DNA of 22,205 nt from Smittium mucronatum (lineage: Eukaryota; Kickxellomycota; Harpellomycetes; Harpellales; Legeriomycetaceae): NCBI GenBank assembly GCA_001953115.1, contig LSSL01001326.1, forward strand, positions 16,797-39,001, in the 5' to 3' direction. Position 1 is the stretch's first letter, and the number at the start of each line of letters is the position of its first letter. Below are positions 13,332 through 20,853 of this stretch, piece by piece. The notes under the pieces were generated by a model, which worked only from the letters and a program-made list of their open reading frames with translations, was not told the DNA's origin and ran no database searches. The position numbers and the translations under genes were made by a program.

Positions 13332-13935
13332 AACATTAAAGATTTCAAGTTTTTCCTAAAATTTATTGGTCATTTGAGTTTTTCTCTTATTAATACTTGG
13401 CACAGGAGTGCAGTAGAATTGTATGGTTAATGGTCAATTTTTGATATCTATAAAATTTAATATGTTTGAGATTGTTTGTGCTACCATAAAATATCCACTA
13501 GTTTTTTATTAATTTTTATAAGTTGATAAAAAGCACCTAATTTATAATTGGGGTATTATCTATTTAATAGTGTAAAACTCACTTTTGGAAATGATTATAT
13601 AAAAGTAAAAGGATATAGTTTATACCCAAAAAAATCTAGCCTAAAAACCAGTAGATAAAAGATATTGTTTTTATTGTGATTAAGTAAATCGAAAACATTT
13701 GAATTAGCTAATTTAAATTCCTTAATAAGCAAAACGCTTTTTAGAAAATTGATTATATCATCATTTAATATTTAATAATGTATTTGTAACAATGATCCAT
13801 AAAGTTGCAATATTTTTTCAGAGTTGGTCAATGAATTTGCAACTATTACGTTTCAGGTCATTAAAAAATGAGCTAACTTTTGTATAGACTGTTTGAAGCA
13901 TTGGGGTATATATTTGTAGTCCGTTAGTTCAATCA
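13332..13935 (+). pseudogene. RT-RNase H linker and RNase H remnant (Ty3/gypsy type)
   Basis: RNase H degrades the RNA strand of the RNA-DNA hybrid during retrotransposition. Anchors: NIKDFKFFLKFIG at 13332, like the NIKELRSFLGLIG linker; FEIVCATIKYPLVFY at 13465, like FEILK..L..APVL, about 37 codons after the FL anchor (family about 41); DIVYTQKNLA at 13612, like PIAYASRTL, 49 codons after FE, essentially the family spacing; FVTMIHK at 13783-13803, like V.TDHK; LLRFRSLKNELTFV from 13843, like LARWRLKLSEYDF; and SIGVYICSP at 13897, like KPG.YN..PDALS. The anchors from 13465 to 13935 share one reading frame despite many in-frame stops, which chance would not favour. The TDAS catalytic block is not recognisable. 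This is the best-supported part of the element. Confidence 0.6.
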
Positions 13936-14277
13936 CATCCTACGGAATGTAGAAAAAAATTCCCAAAAAAACAATAATTTAGCATAATCTTTATATATAA
14001 ATCAATTATTTCTATTTTTATTAATTCCGGGTAGTTTAATTTTAATAAAAGTTTATTGAAAATGACTCAGTAAGATTTTTAGAAAAACCACGACTTTTCT
14101 TTTTCAAAATAAAGTAGAGAATTATTTAAACGTCCATCTTTAATATTGACTCAAAACTATCGCTTAATCGTCTTTTTATTAGGATATAGCAAATAAAAGG
14201 CATAAAATTATGTTTCACTTTGTAAAACTGCTTTAAATTTGCTAATACCCAAATAATTCCATTCAAATTAAAAAAAA

Positions 14278-14570
14278 ATGTCGCCAGTATGCCATTATAC
14301 TGCTGTTGTTAGACGTAAAAAATTGGTTAATAAAAAATTATATAGAATACCCAATGAACTGTGAGCTGTGAGTTGTTATCAGGTTTATACCAAAATAGCA
14401 TTATATTTACAATAAATGATGGCGGGATTTTTATATCAGTGGACAAACAGCTAAAGAAATTAAATATCAGAAACCACCCAATAAAAAGATTGTGTAACAA
14501 TTACACAGCTTCTGATAATAATTGGCATGATCTAATTTTTGCTATAAGGGGAGGCTAGCAATACAATATT
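14278..14570 (+). pseudogene. Integrase remnant (Ty3/gypsy type)
   Basis: Integrase joins the cDNA copy to the host chromosome. A 28-codon frame from the ATG at 14278 begins MSPVCHYTAVVRRKK and ends YRIPNEL, resembling the C..C..K..R.KP..L..IP.PE end of the zinc-binding region. From 14361 (a GTG codon) a 65-codon frame contains INDGGIFIS, like the SDNGTEF block with the second catalytic Asp (residue 20), then KKLNIR, like the KKLGI string, then DNNWHDLIFAIR, like the W.DLI..A..A.R block. About 60 residues between the zinc region and the core Asp, and about 25 residues that should carry the catalytic Glu (HPQTNG..ER), are missing. It is therefore a dead fragment. The open frame had no obvious promoter or start context of its own. 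Confidence 0.5.
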
Positions 14571-14829
14571 TTTACAATCTTTCTACTAATATGGTTTATC
14601 AAATATTTCATAAGAAGCGCTTAATCCTGAAAATTGCTCTCAAATATTACAAGTTTCATAGTATGAAGCACTAAACTGAATTATTAATTGGATGAAATCT
14701 TCAACTCGGAATGATATATTTATTATATCCTAAGTTTATCCCCTTAAAAGCTCAAAAATATATGCAATCTGTATTTCAAGATCTCGAATTTTCCATTAAA
14801 ATGTAATTATTAAGATAGCTATGCTATAG

Positions 14830-14868
14830 AGCTTTAGATTGGGTGATTTTATTGAGAGAAATATTAGT
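14830..14868 (+). pseudogene. Post-integrase GD motif remnant
   Basis: SFRLGDFIERN matches the F+.GD.V..R motif that follows the integrase core in Ty3/gypsy elements. Its Gly-Asp lies about 142 codons after the DGG motif at 14418, close to family spacing once the internal deletion is allowed for. It is short, so weak on its own. Confidence 0.35.
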
Positions 14869-14883
14869 TAAGTTTTTTTGCCA

Positions 14884-14900
14884 CGGTCTTGAAAGGGTTA
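14884..14900 (+). repeat. 17-bp inverted repeat, left arm
   Basis: CGGTCTTGAAAGGGTTA. Its exact reverse complement lies at 15454-15470. The arm is followed by A, giving GGGTTAA, the form of the right end of a TTAA-inserting (piggyBac-like) element; alternatively the two arms are the inward-facing ends of a 587-bp element. Confidence 0.85.
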
Positions 14901-14926
14901 AAAGCATGATTTTTTATTAATTTAGA

Positions 14927-15280
14927 ATGTGATTTGAAAAGATCTAAAGCTGTATTTGTAAAACGCTAAAATCCGATTTGAAAAAAGTGAAAAATCTTAT
15001 TTTTGAAATGTCAAAATCCGATTTGAAAAATGTGAAAGTCATATTATTAGTATGCCAAAATCCGATTTGAAAAATATGAAAATTTTATTAATAAAATTTC
15101 AAAATCCGATTTGAAAAATTTACAGGAATTATTTTAAAATTCCGAATTCCGATTTGCAAAACGTAAATTGCTATTTAATGAAATAAAGCATTTTATTTGC
15201 AAAACGTAAAAAATTGATTGCTAAAATTTACGAATATTTTTTTGTCAAATTCGCAAATCCGATTCGCAAAACGTAAAAAC
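14927..15280. repeat. 44-bp tandem array built of 22-bp half units
   Basis: About eight units. The core A(T)CCGATTTG or its variants starts at 14927, 14971, 15016, 15060, 15104, 15147 and 15191, giving spacings of 44, 45, 44, 44, 43 and 44; the next clear copy is at 15257, 66 bases (one and a half units) on. A related half unit starts at 14949, exactly 22 bases after 14927, and others are visible inside later units. The middle copies read CAAAATCCGATTTGAAAAA, with AAATC-C-GATTT as a near-perfect palindrome around a central C. The later units change to GATTTGCAAAACGTAAA, a second subfamily. The array lies wholly between the 17-bp inverted arms. No open frame runs through it. Confidence 0.85.
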
Positions 15281-15453
15281 TTATAATCTAAATGTCTATA
15301 CAAAGGAGAAGCTCATTCGTTTAAAATTAGATTCATTAATAGCCAATAATAAAACACATCTTCTATTGGGCAGTAAATAAATTTCAATTATTAACTTTGT
15401 TATAAATTTGGGCAAAATAGATACGGAATATTTTATAAACCAAATTTAGGTAG

Positions 15454-15470
15454 TAACCCTTTCAAGACCG
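15454..15470 (-). repeat. 17-bp inverted repeat, right arm
   Basis: TAACCCTTTCAAGACCG, the exact reverse complement of 14884-14900. The flanking base makes it GTAACCC rather than TTAACCC, so a TTAA target duplication is not intact on this side. Confidence 0.85.
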
Positions 15471-16639
15471 GAAGTACGATTATTCTTTAACTAATCAATA
15501 ATGATTGCGTCGGATTATAATGCCTACATTTTAATAAGTAAATAACTACTTAAGCCAATAAAACCTGATAATATATGCAATTGGGAAATTTTCATATTTT
15601 TGAACGGGGATAGGGATAAAAATTTGCCCTTAATTATTTATGAAATAAGGCAGGCGTCTGATTTATTATCCATTTTAAGATTGAATTAAATTTTCTACTC
15701 GCTGTATGAGATTCGCATTTATATTTGCTAAATTTAAATAAACACATTTAATAACTGAAACAGTATAATAATAATTTGTAAGATTATCTAAGTTAAAATA
15801 AAAGTGGCATAAATATTGGTCAAAAATGTTGGCGCGAAATAGATTGCTGAAAACATAGAGTATAAGTTTGGACTCATTGCATTTTCTGGTTTAGCAAAAT
15901 CCAATTATATTCTGGTTTGGTCTTTCATTGCTTTTTTTCATTCATTTTTACCTTTATTCGATTTTTGTGTATTTAAGTATTTATAACTATGGGAAATATG
16001 TATATTGTTTAATCCTTTAAACTGAAATATCAAATAAATTTGAAAATATAATTTTAATAAAAATTAGTTTTAACCCTTACTGGGTTCAAAAATAAATTGG
16101 GTTCATATTCGCGAAAAATAACGTTTTCCGTTCAATGATATAAATAATTAACCCAATTATTAATATGGATTTGAAACCGAATATTTGCATTGACCCAGAA
16201 TTGAATTCGTATTTGTACCTCAATCTTGAGGTACTATCTTCTAATTATGAGCATGGGGCATCAATTGGCTAATATTAATTTGTTTTAGACTAAATAAGTC
16301 AATTTAAACCAAATTTGAGTCGAATGTAAATTCAACACCCGAAAAAATTAAATATGAACCTAAATAAATGGTTGGAAATCTAATTCGGGAGGCTTCAATA
16401 TTTTTGCAGTTCGCCACATATTCGCTAAAAAAAAAATGAAAAATTTCAGTAAACCAATAAATCAATCAATAATTATTAAAAGATAAAACTCTGCTGACAA
16501 ATAGATATGGCTTATTTTAGACATCAAATGATGTACATGAAAAAGCAACAGGCTAATACTACAAAACGTAATAATAAATCGGGTAAATATAGAAGCACCA
16601 ATAAAATAAAAAGATATGGGCTTAGTTTGATCTATCTCT
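15471..16639. other. Gene-free interval with degenerate GGGTTC-type repeats
   Basis: No open frame is worth calling. From 16070 the sequence reads TTAACCCTTACTGGGTTC, a possible TTAA-type transposon end. GGGTTCA recurs at 16082 and 16099. The stretch 16080-16110 is imperfectly inverted at about 16167-16198 (CTGGGT arms ending at CTGGG and CCCAG). Further ACCCGAA and GAACC strings to 16400 look like an old, scrambled minisatellite. Confidence 0.4.
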
Positions 16640-16810
16640 TTAACTCTTTCAGTTCCATTGGTGCAAGTACTGGTTTTCACTATTAAATAATTAATGGAAA
16701 AAATAGCCAGTATCTATAAGCCATTGGATAATTAAACAAAATGGTCCAAAAGAATTTGATAGTTCACACTTATAGGGTTGAGGCAGGAATTTAGACCCAG
16801 AAAGAGTTAG
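16640..16810. mobile_element. Candidate 0.16-kb TTAA-flanked MITE
   Basis: The left end is TTAACTCTTTCAG (16640-16652) and the right end, reverse-complemented, is CTAACTCTTTCTG (16798-16810): 11 of 13 positions agree. With TTAA as target site the left copy is intact and the right is TTAG. The ends resemble the CCCTTTC arms of the 14884/15454 pair. No transposase is encoded. The minus-strand frame at 16462-16680 runs through the left end and looks like chance. The match is short, so chance pairing cannot be excluded. Confidence 0.3.
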
Positions 16811-17862
16811 CGGCTGGTATGCTATTGTGTGACATCATCATAGCCAGTGCTTATTCTGAATTGCTTTTCAATTGTGACAAATTTACATTCTATTGGGTAT
16901 ACAAATGTAATTTCCAAATGGATTTCTAAAAAAAAATAGAAAATCAGGGTACGCAAAGGTCCATAGTATTTTAAATTAAAGTGTCCAATTACTATAGGGC
17001 ATATGTTTTAATACTGGCCAATTTATTGTCCTATTTTTAAAAAAATAAAATCAAAACAAGGGCAGCAGGCAACACTTTATTTTGTGCATATAAAAACAAT
17101 TTGTTTTATCGATATTGATATAGGTGATATAATAGTATTGATTTTCGGAGGGTTAAGAAGGAAAAAAAGCTAATCAAAGAGTATTGGGTTAAAAAAAAAC
17201 ATCCCCAATTGCAATGAAGTTGTTTTGTAAAAAAAATTCATATTGTAAAAAAAATTCATATTATAAAAAAAACTCATGTTCAAAACCGTGAGACATTCAC
17301 AACAGAAAAACCACAAGTCGGATTGTCGATTAAAGAATTGACATACTCGGTATTTTTAGATACCGCTTCATAGTATTAATAATAGCACGGTGAAACGAAC
17401 AATCTGATTCGAGATGAGAAGGGTGCAAAGGAGCAATAACGGATGTCATTGAATTTATTTTAATCTTTAGCTGTGTTACCGGAAGATCAACAGTTATTGC
17501 ATTAATTGTCTTTTTTTTCCCATTTAGCTTAATTCCAATGATATGATCTTGTGGTAAAGTTACGTGACAAAATAAATGAGATTTCTATACAGACCAGGCG
17601 CATTTTTTTGTAAGGTCTTATAGGCTGATTTTTTTTCAAAATAAGATTGGCTTAATAACTGTGCATAAATTTCAAAGTTGCGGTAAATTTTCTTGATTTG
17701 GATTTCTAACAGTCGCTATTTGCTATTTTTAATGTTTTGGACGAATAAAACCCTGATTATTACTAATGTTGATTTATACTAAAAAGGAAATAAAAAAATT
17801 ATGTAAGAAAAAAAATTGGTTTGCAAAAGAATCTGCCAAATACAAGCAGGCGAGGTCTTAAG
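16811..17862. other. Gene-free interval
   Basis: No supportable coding region in either strand. Contents seen: the 18-bp triplicate listed separately and scattered A-runs. Composition is close to that of the flanking DNA (about 30-40% G+C in sampled lines). Confidence 0.5.
17225..17278. repeat. 18-bp tandem triplicate
   Basis: TTGTAAAAAAAATTCATA occurs at 17225 and 17243 without change, and a third copy with three changes at 17261. The period is a multiple of three, but no long open frame is kept. Confidence 0.9.
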
Positions 17863-17955
17863 ATGATTGTTTTCGAAGATATTTGTTTGGAGTTGCACAA
17901 AACTCCCGATGATCGTTCTAGAAGTATTGGGGGAGATGATAAGAGGGGTTTTTAA
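17863..17955 (+). other. 30-codon open frame with coding-like composition
   Basis: From the ATG at 17863 the frame starts MIVFEDICLELHKTP and ends DDKRGF before TAA. It is open without ATG back to about 17807. It is rich in Asp, Arg and Gly, unlike chance frames in this DNA, which are mostly Ile, Lys, Phe and Asn. No family is recognised. It may be a remnant exon or coincidence. Confidence 0.2.
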
Positions 17956-18143
17956 CAGATCTCCTTAAAAAAAAAGAAATAAAACGAGATGTATTATAGG
18001 ATAAATTCGCATTAATAATCTGTTTTAAAAAATAATGGTTTCAGGTACAATGTATTCAGTAAGAATTTTGTAAAAAATAATTATGAATTAGGAAATTTGA
18101 GATGAGTAAATGGTGCTTCGTGACATATCAACAATGATTGATA

Positions 18144-18368
18144 TTATTTGTTGTCATGGAGTGGTGAAATGAAACTGGTACTACTCAGGTGTAAAATTAA
18201 AAATGGCCAATTATCACCCAAATAAAAACGAAAAAAAATCAGATGATCACTAACCCCTGTATAATTTCCATAATTTTTGATTTTCCCCAATAATAAAAAT
18301 AGCTCTTGTGGTGTATTCTCACTTTCATAGTCAAAAAAATAATTTAGCACCGATTCGCCAAAATATAA
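18144..18368 (-). other. Open frame without ATG, unknown; possible gene remnant
   Basis: The minus strand is open from just after a stop at 18369-18371 to TAA at 18144, with no ATG at its beginning (a GTG lies at 18350). It carries YFGES, then NTPQELFLLLGKI. The YFGE and PxELF strings faintly recall the end of a formin FH2 domain, but no other FH2 motif is found upstream, so I do not assign it. It lies 0.5 kb downstream of the bHLH gene on the same strand. It is either a decayed exon or chance. Confidence 0.2.
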
Positions 18369-18387
18369 CTATTTCACTGAATAAAAA

Positions 18388-18543
18388 TTAAGTGACCAAT
18401 GAAGCGCATAAATTTGTGAATAAACACCCTAGATGATCTCTGCTGTATTCATTTGTGATCACTCTATCATCTTTATACTTTAAAGGGTTTACTCTCCCAG
18501 AGTGATCCAAAAATGGCACGATTCGTCTGAACGCTTTTATCAT
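18388..18543 (-). other. 51-codon open frame of unknown nature
   Basis: ATG at 18543, TAA at 18388. The frame begins MIKAFRRIVPFLDHSG, contains LKYKDDRVITNEY and ends LCASLVT. It has a balanced amino-acid composition with Arg, Asp, Gly and Pro, unusual for this window. It lies between the bHLH stop and the open frame at 18144-18368 and could belong to the same lost gene. No domain is recognised, there is no clear splice framework, and conservation is unknown. Confidence 0.25.
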
Positions 18544-18610
18544 CTGATTAGCCAATGCTCATCTAAAATTTTCGCCTACTATCAAATAAAAATCGAATAA
18601 ATGCAAAAAA

Positions 18611-18639
18611 TAGGATCCCTTTGTTAATCAGGGATCTTA
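18611..18639. other. Hairpin downstream of the bHLH gene
   Basis: GATCCCT (18614-18620) and AGGGATC (18630-18636) pair perfectly around a nine-base loop. The stem extends to ten pairs with one G-T wobble. It lies about 0.2 kb past the bHLH stop codon, in the probable 3' flank. It could affect 3'-end formation but no such mechanism can be shown from sequence. Confidence 0.55.
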
Positions 18640-18696
18640 AGGAATTAATAAAGCACGGATCATCTGAAACGCTAATGTGAAAAAAAAAGTGAAACA

Positions 18697-18727
18697 GGGG
18701 GAAAATGGGGGAAGATGGGGGGGATGG
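18697..18727 (+). other. G-run cluster, G-quadruplex candidate
   Basis: Runs of five, five and seven G, then GG, are separated by AAAAT, AAGAT and AT. Splitting the seven-G run gives four tracts of at least three G with short loops, the usual quadruplex pattern. The tract is on the template strand of the bHLH gene, about 110 bases past its stop. Confidence 0.7.
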
Positions 18728-18837
18728 AATTGCGTGTTTGTGCGCATATTAAATTATGGGATAAGTAAAAATTACAGAAATTAAAGGAAAATTTTTTAAT
18801 GGGGTGAAGAGAAGCAGGATGGATAATAAGTTAGGAA

Positions 18838-19344
18838 TTATGATATTAGAAAGTCCAATTTCATCCTGGAATTTGATTTCTTTGGATATAGATTGGGGGG
18901 GTGAGCTTTTAATTTATCAGAGATGCAAAAAGCATCGCTGACAGAGTTTGTGTCCTCATTGACACTTGACGGAGTGTTAATAGATGAACAGGATGAGAGA
19001 GTGGGAGAATGTGTAAAGGATGATAAAGATTGTCTGCGATATTCAGAGCTTTGATGAGAATTACTAGAGGGGTGTACAGAGGCATTATCAAACGTTTTTT
19101 CGGATAGCAGCTGCTTGATGTATTTACAAGCATTCTCTAAGACTTCGAGCTTTTGAAATTTGGACTCGTTGTTAAGCCAGGGGACCAAGCACTGCAGTTC
19201 GTTAAGAACAGAGTTTGTTTTTAGCCTCCGACGCTTTTCTATAGCAGAATGAGATATTCTCCTCCTAGCTTTCTTATCTACATTCACTGAAGCACTTTGA
19301 TCTTTGGTTTTAGTCATTCTAGCACTGGATTTAATGCCATTCAT
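18838..19344 (-). CDS. bHLH transcription factor, class B
   Basis: Predicted nuclear DNA-binding regulator. The 168-residue product has a basic stretch (KKARRR at 24-29) leading into the bHLH domain at about residues 28-83. The basic region SHSAIEKRRR carries His32, Glu36 and Arg40, the H-E-R triad of factors that bind CACGTG-type E-boxes as dimers. Helix 1 runs about 41-54 (NSVLNELQCLVP), the loop 55-64, and helix 2 about 65-80 (KLEVLENACKYIKQLL). No leucine zipper follows. Residues 87-140 are Ser/Thr-rich with several SP/TP sites, probably disordered. Length is like small fungal factors such as Ino4, but orthology is not claimed. The start used here is the first ATG of the unspliced frame; its context is poor (T at -3). 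The frame is open upstream to about 19446 without ATG. A spliced alternative start is given separately. No neighbour is functionally linked. The frame at 18909-19133 is a shadow. Confidence 0.85.
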   Translation of the reverse strand: MNGIKSSARMTKTKDQSASVNVDKKARRRISHSAIEKRRRLKTNSVLNELQCLVPWLNNESKFQKLEVLENACKYIKQLLSEKTFDNASVHPSSNSHQSSEYRRQSLSSFTHSPTLSSCSSINTPSSVNEDTNSVSDAFCISDKLKAHPPNLYPKKSNSRMKLDFLIS

Positions 19345-19463
19345 TAATAAGAAATATATATCAAAAAGAAGAATAGTTGTTAAAAGTATAATTCGTATTT
19401 GAACTTGCTTTTTAAAATAAAATAATTGTTAAAAAAAGAATTTTGAAGTAGGAACTTTCTTAC
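19325..19463 (-). other. Candidate 139-nt intron at the start of the bHLH gene
   Basis: On the minus strand GTAAGA (donor, from 19463) and AAATCCAG (acceptor, ending at 19325) bound a very AT-rich stretch with TTTTAAC- and TTATTAAT-like branch candidates and a CTATTCTTCTTTTT pyrimidine tract. Splicing joins exon 1 to the main frame in phase and removes the unspliced ATG at 19344, replacing the first seven residues. GT-AG and frame fit are seen; actual splicing is inference. Confidence 0.45.
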
Positions 19464-19480
19464 CCGGATTTATTGTCCAT
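19464..19480 (-). CDS. Candidate first exon of the bHLH gene
   Basis: ATG at 19480 with A at -3 and G at +4, a better start context than the ATG at 19344. It encodes MDNKS and the first two bases of a Gly codon, then runs into the GTAAGA donor. After splicing the product would begin MDNKSGARMTKTK and continue through the same bHLH domain. Without splicing this ATG hits a stop (TAA) two codons after Ser. This is an alternative model, not proven. Confidence 0.4.
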
Positions 19481-19489
19481 ATTTGGGGG

Positions 19490-19496
19490 TTTTATA
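19490..19496 (-). promoter_or_regulatory. TATA-like box upstream of the bHLH gene
   Basis: TATAAAA on the minus strand. It is about 150 bases before the unspliced ATG, a plausible promoter position, but only about 10 bases before the ATG of the candidate first exon, which argues against both being used together. Such strings are frequent in AT-rich DNA. Confidence 0.25.
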
Positions 19497-20115
19497 CGTA
19501 TTTTTTTAAGCAGTGTGGATTTCCCGAAAAAAAAAAATCTTCACTATAATAGTCGCTTGATGATTTACAACAAAGAGAGAGAAGGAAGGGTAATAATCGA
19601 AGAGTCAGAAAACCGAAAACAATAAATAGTCCGCAAAATAATGTAATAAATGACCGTGTATTAACTTATATCTGAAAACTAATTTTTTGTTTTTATAGGG
19701 GTTTTCTTCTCAATGAACTTATCTCATACATACACACACCCCTCTTTTATTAATTGGGAAGTTTCAACATTTTAATTTTCATAATTCAATTTGCCTATTT
19801 TCTGTTGTAAATTGCTAATAGTATCCTCATTAAATAATGGAATGAGAATAATCAACATATTTTAAGTCTACAAAGGGTTACATTGAGTTAAAAAATAAAT
19901 GTTTTGTAAATTGGTCTAAATAGGGAATTTCATGAGCAAATCAACAATAGTTAAAATAATTATAACAAATCAAGATGTCGGATATTTATTAGCCAGTAAT
20001 TAGTAATATAATTGATTAACATTACCAATATTATTCACAGTTCATTGTTGTGCTGAAAAGGTGGCTATTCAAATCGCACGACAATTTTGTCTAATCTCAT
20101 TTTCTCATTTGTGAT

Positions 20116-20136
20116 TTGATCATTGATCATTGATTA
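20116..20136. repeat. Heptamer triplicate TTGATCA, TTGATCA, TTGATTA
   Basis: Three head-to-tail heptamers containing the palindrome TGATCA, about 0.6 kb upstream of the candidate bHLH first exon. It could be a protein-binding cluster or slippage. Confidence 0.7.
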
Positions 20137-20426
20137 TTAGTAATTCATATAACTGTAAATTAGAAAACACGAATAAAACGTATTCCCACCCCCTCCATTT
20201 TTAATTTCAGCAGCCATTGGCTCAACATGATAAAATACCCAAGAAATTAACGTATTTTATTTGCTAATAAAACTTATTGCAAAAAATTAAAAAGGCTCGA
20301 TAATTTTTTATTACGAGTCCTGAAACATCATTTATTGTCCGAAATATTCAGCGAGCACCATTTATTTTTCTCCCTCCCGCTCTAAATTTTCCATTCATCA
20401 GTTTAAAAGGTAATCCATTATACATA

Positions 20427-20473
20427 TTAGCTAATGCTAAGCTACCCCTATTTGTTAGGTGTGCGCATGCTCA
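20427..20473. promoter_or_regulatory. Palindrome pair: TTAGC/GCTAA hairpin and TGCGCATGCTCA
   Basis: TTAGC-TAAT-GCTAA at 20427-20440 is an inverted repeat. TGCGCATGCTCA at 20462-20473 contains GCATGC and matches the animal NRF-1 consensus (YGCGCAYGCGCR) at all but one position. It is a G+C-rich island in AT-rich DNA about 1 kb upstream of the bHLH start. Whether this genome has an NRF-1-like factor is unknown; function is inferred only from symmetry and composition. Confidence 0.25.
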
Positions 20474-20510
20474 CATTCATTTTGAATATCCTAAAAATGT
20501 GTAATTGTAG

Positions 20511-20771
20511 ATGATTCGTTTTCTTATTAAGAAGCAAATCAATTTTTATTTTTATTTATACTTTTATTGGGGTAATAAATATTATGTAAGGTTCAGGATA
20601 GAAAATTATTTTAGAAATAAAAAATCAAAGAATTTAGGGAGGGGTATTCAACTATTCTTAAAAACAACCTTTCTGCCTGGGTCTATGGAGAAATAAATTA
20701 GCTTTGATGAAATTAAACTAAAACTGGAAGGCGAAATAAAAACGTTTTTTTTAATTGGCAATTTTTTCTAA
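20511..20771 (+). other. Coding-like stretch, possible gag remnant
   Basis: The frame from the ATG at 20511 runs 61 codons to TAA at 20694 and stays open again to 20771. Its end (LFLKTTFLPGSMEK, then after the stop ISFDEIKLKLEGEIKTFF) vaguely recalls the F...F.P.......L..LKQG......F pattern of Ty3/gypsy gag. There is no zinc knuckle downstream and no pol in the next kilobase. Weak; could be chance. Confidence 0.15.
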
Positions 20772-20853
20772 TATTATGATGTTGTGTCAGAATAAAAGCA
20801 TAGGAAAAAAATATATACATTATATCTTATTGGATTTTATATAGAATTTTTTT

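Larger units (their letters stand above)
12574..14868 (+). mobile_element. Decayed Ty3/gypsy-like retrotransposon, pol region
   Basis: Reading all three plus-strand frames gives a colinear chain of motifs in the canonical order reverse transcriptase, RNase H, integrase, post-integrase GD motif, which is the Ty3/gypsy order (Ty1/copia has integrase first). The frames are riddled with stops and shifts, so the element is dead. Several anchors sit at near-family distances, and the RNase H anchors share one frame over about 157 codons. Gag, protease and LTRs were not identified. Matching was by eye in low-complexity DNA, with freedom of frame and gap, so individual anchors can be chance; it is the joint order and spacing that carry the claim. 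A profile search with frameshifts allowed would settle it. Confidence 0.55.
19497..20510. other. Upstream intergenic region of the bHLH gene
   Basis: No open frame is supportable. Small structured motifs occur at 20116-20136 and 20427-20473 (listed). C-rich strings (for example CCCACCCCCTCC near 20185, CACACACCCC near 19733) are scattered in AT-rich DNA. No tRNA with a convincing A and B box was found. Confidence 0.5.

Noticed and set aside
13870..13950. Integrase reading of NELTF and HPTECRKKF
   Set aside because: The same stretch fits the end of RNase H better, in frame and at the right distance from the other RNase H anchors; the integrase-like motifs at 14278-14558 then fall in the expected place.
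16081..16110. tRNA B-box-like GGGTTCAAAA
   Set aside because: No matching A box, acceptor stem or anticodon arm could be folded around it.
18909..19133. 74-codon minus-strand frame inside the bHLH gene
   Set aside because: Shadow frame of the Ser-rich part of the bHLH coding sequence.
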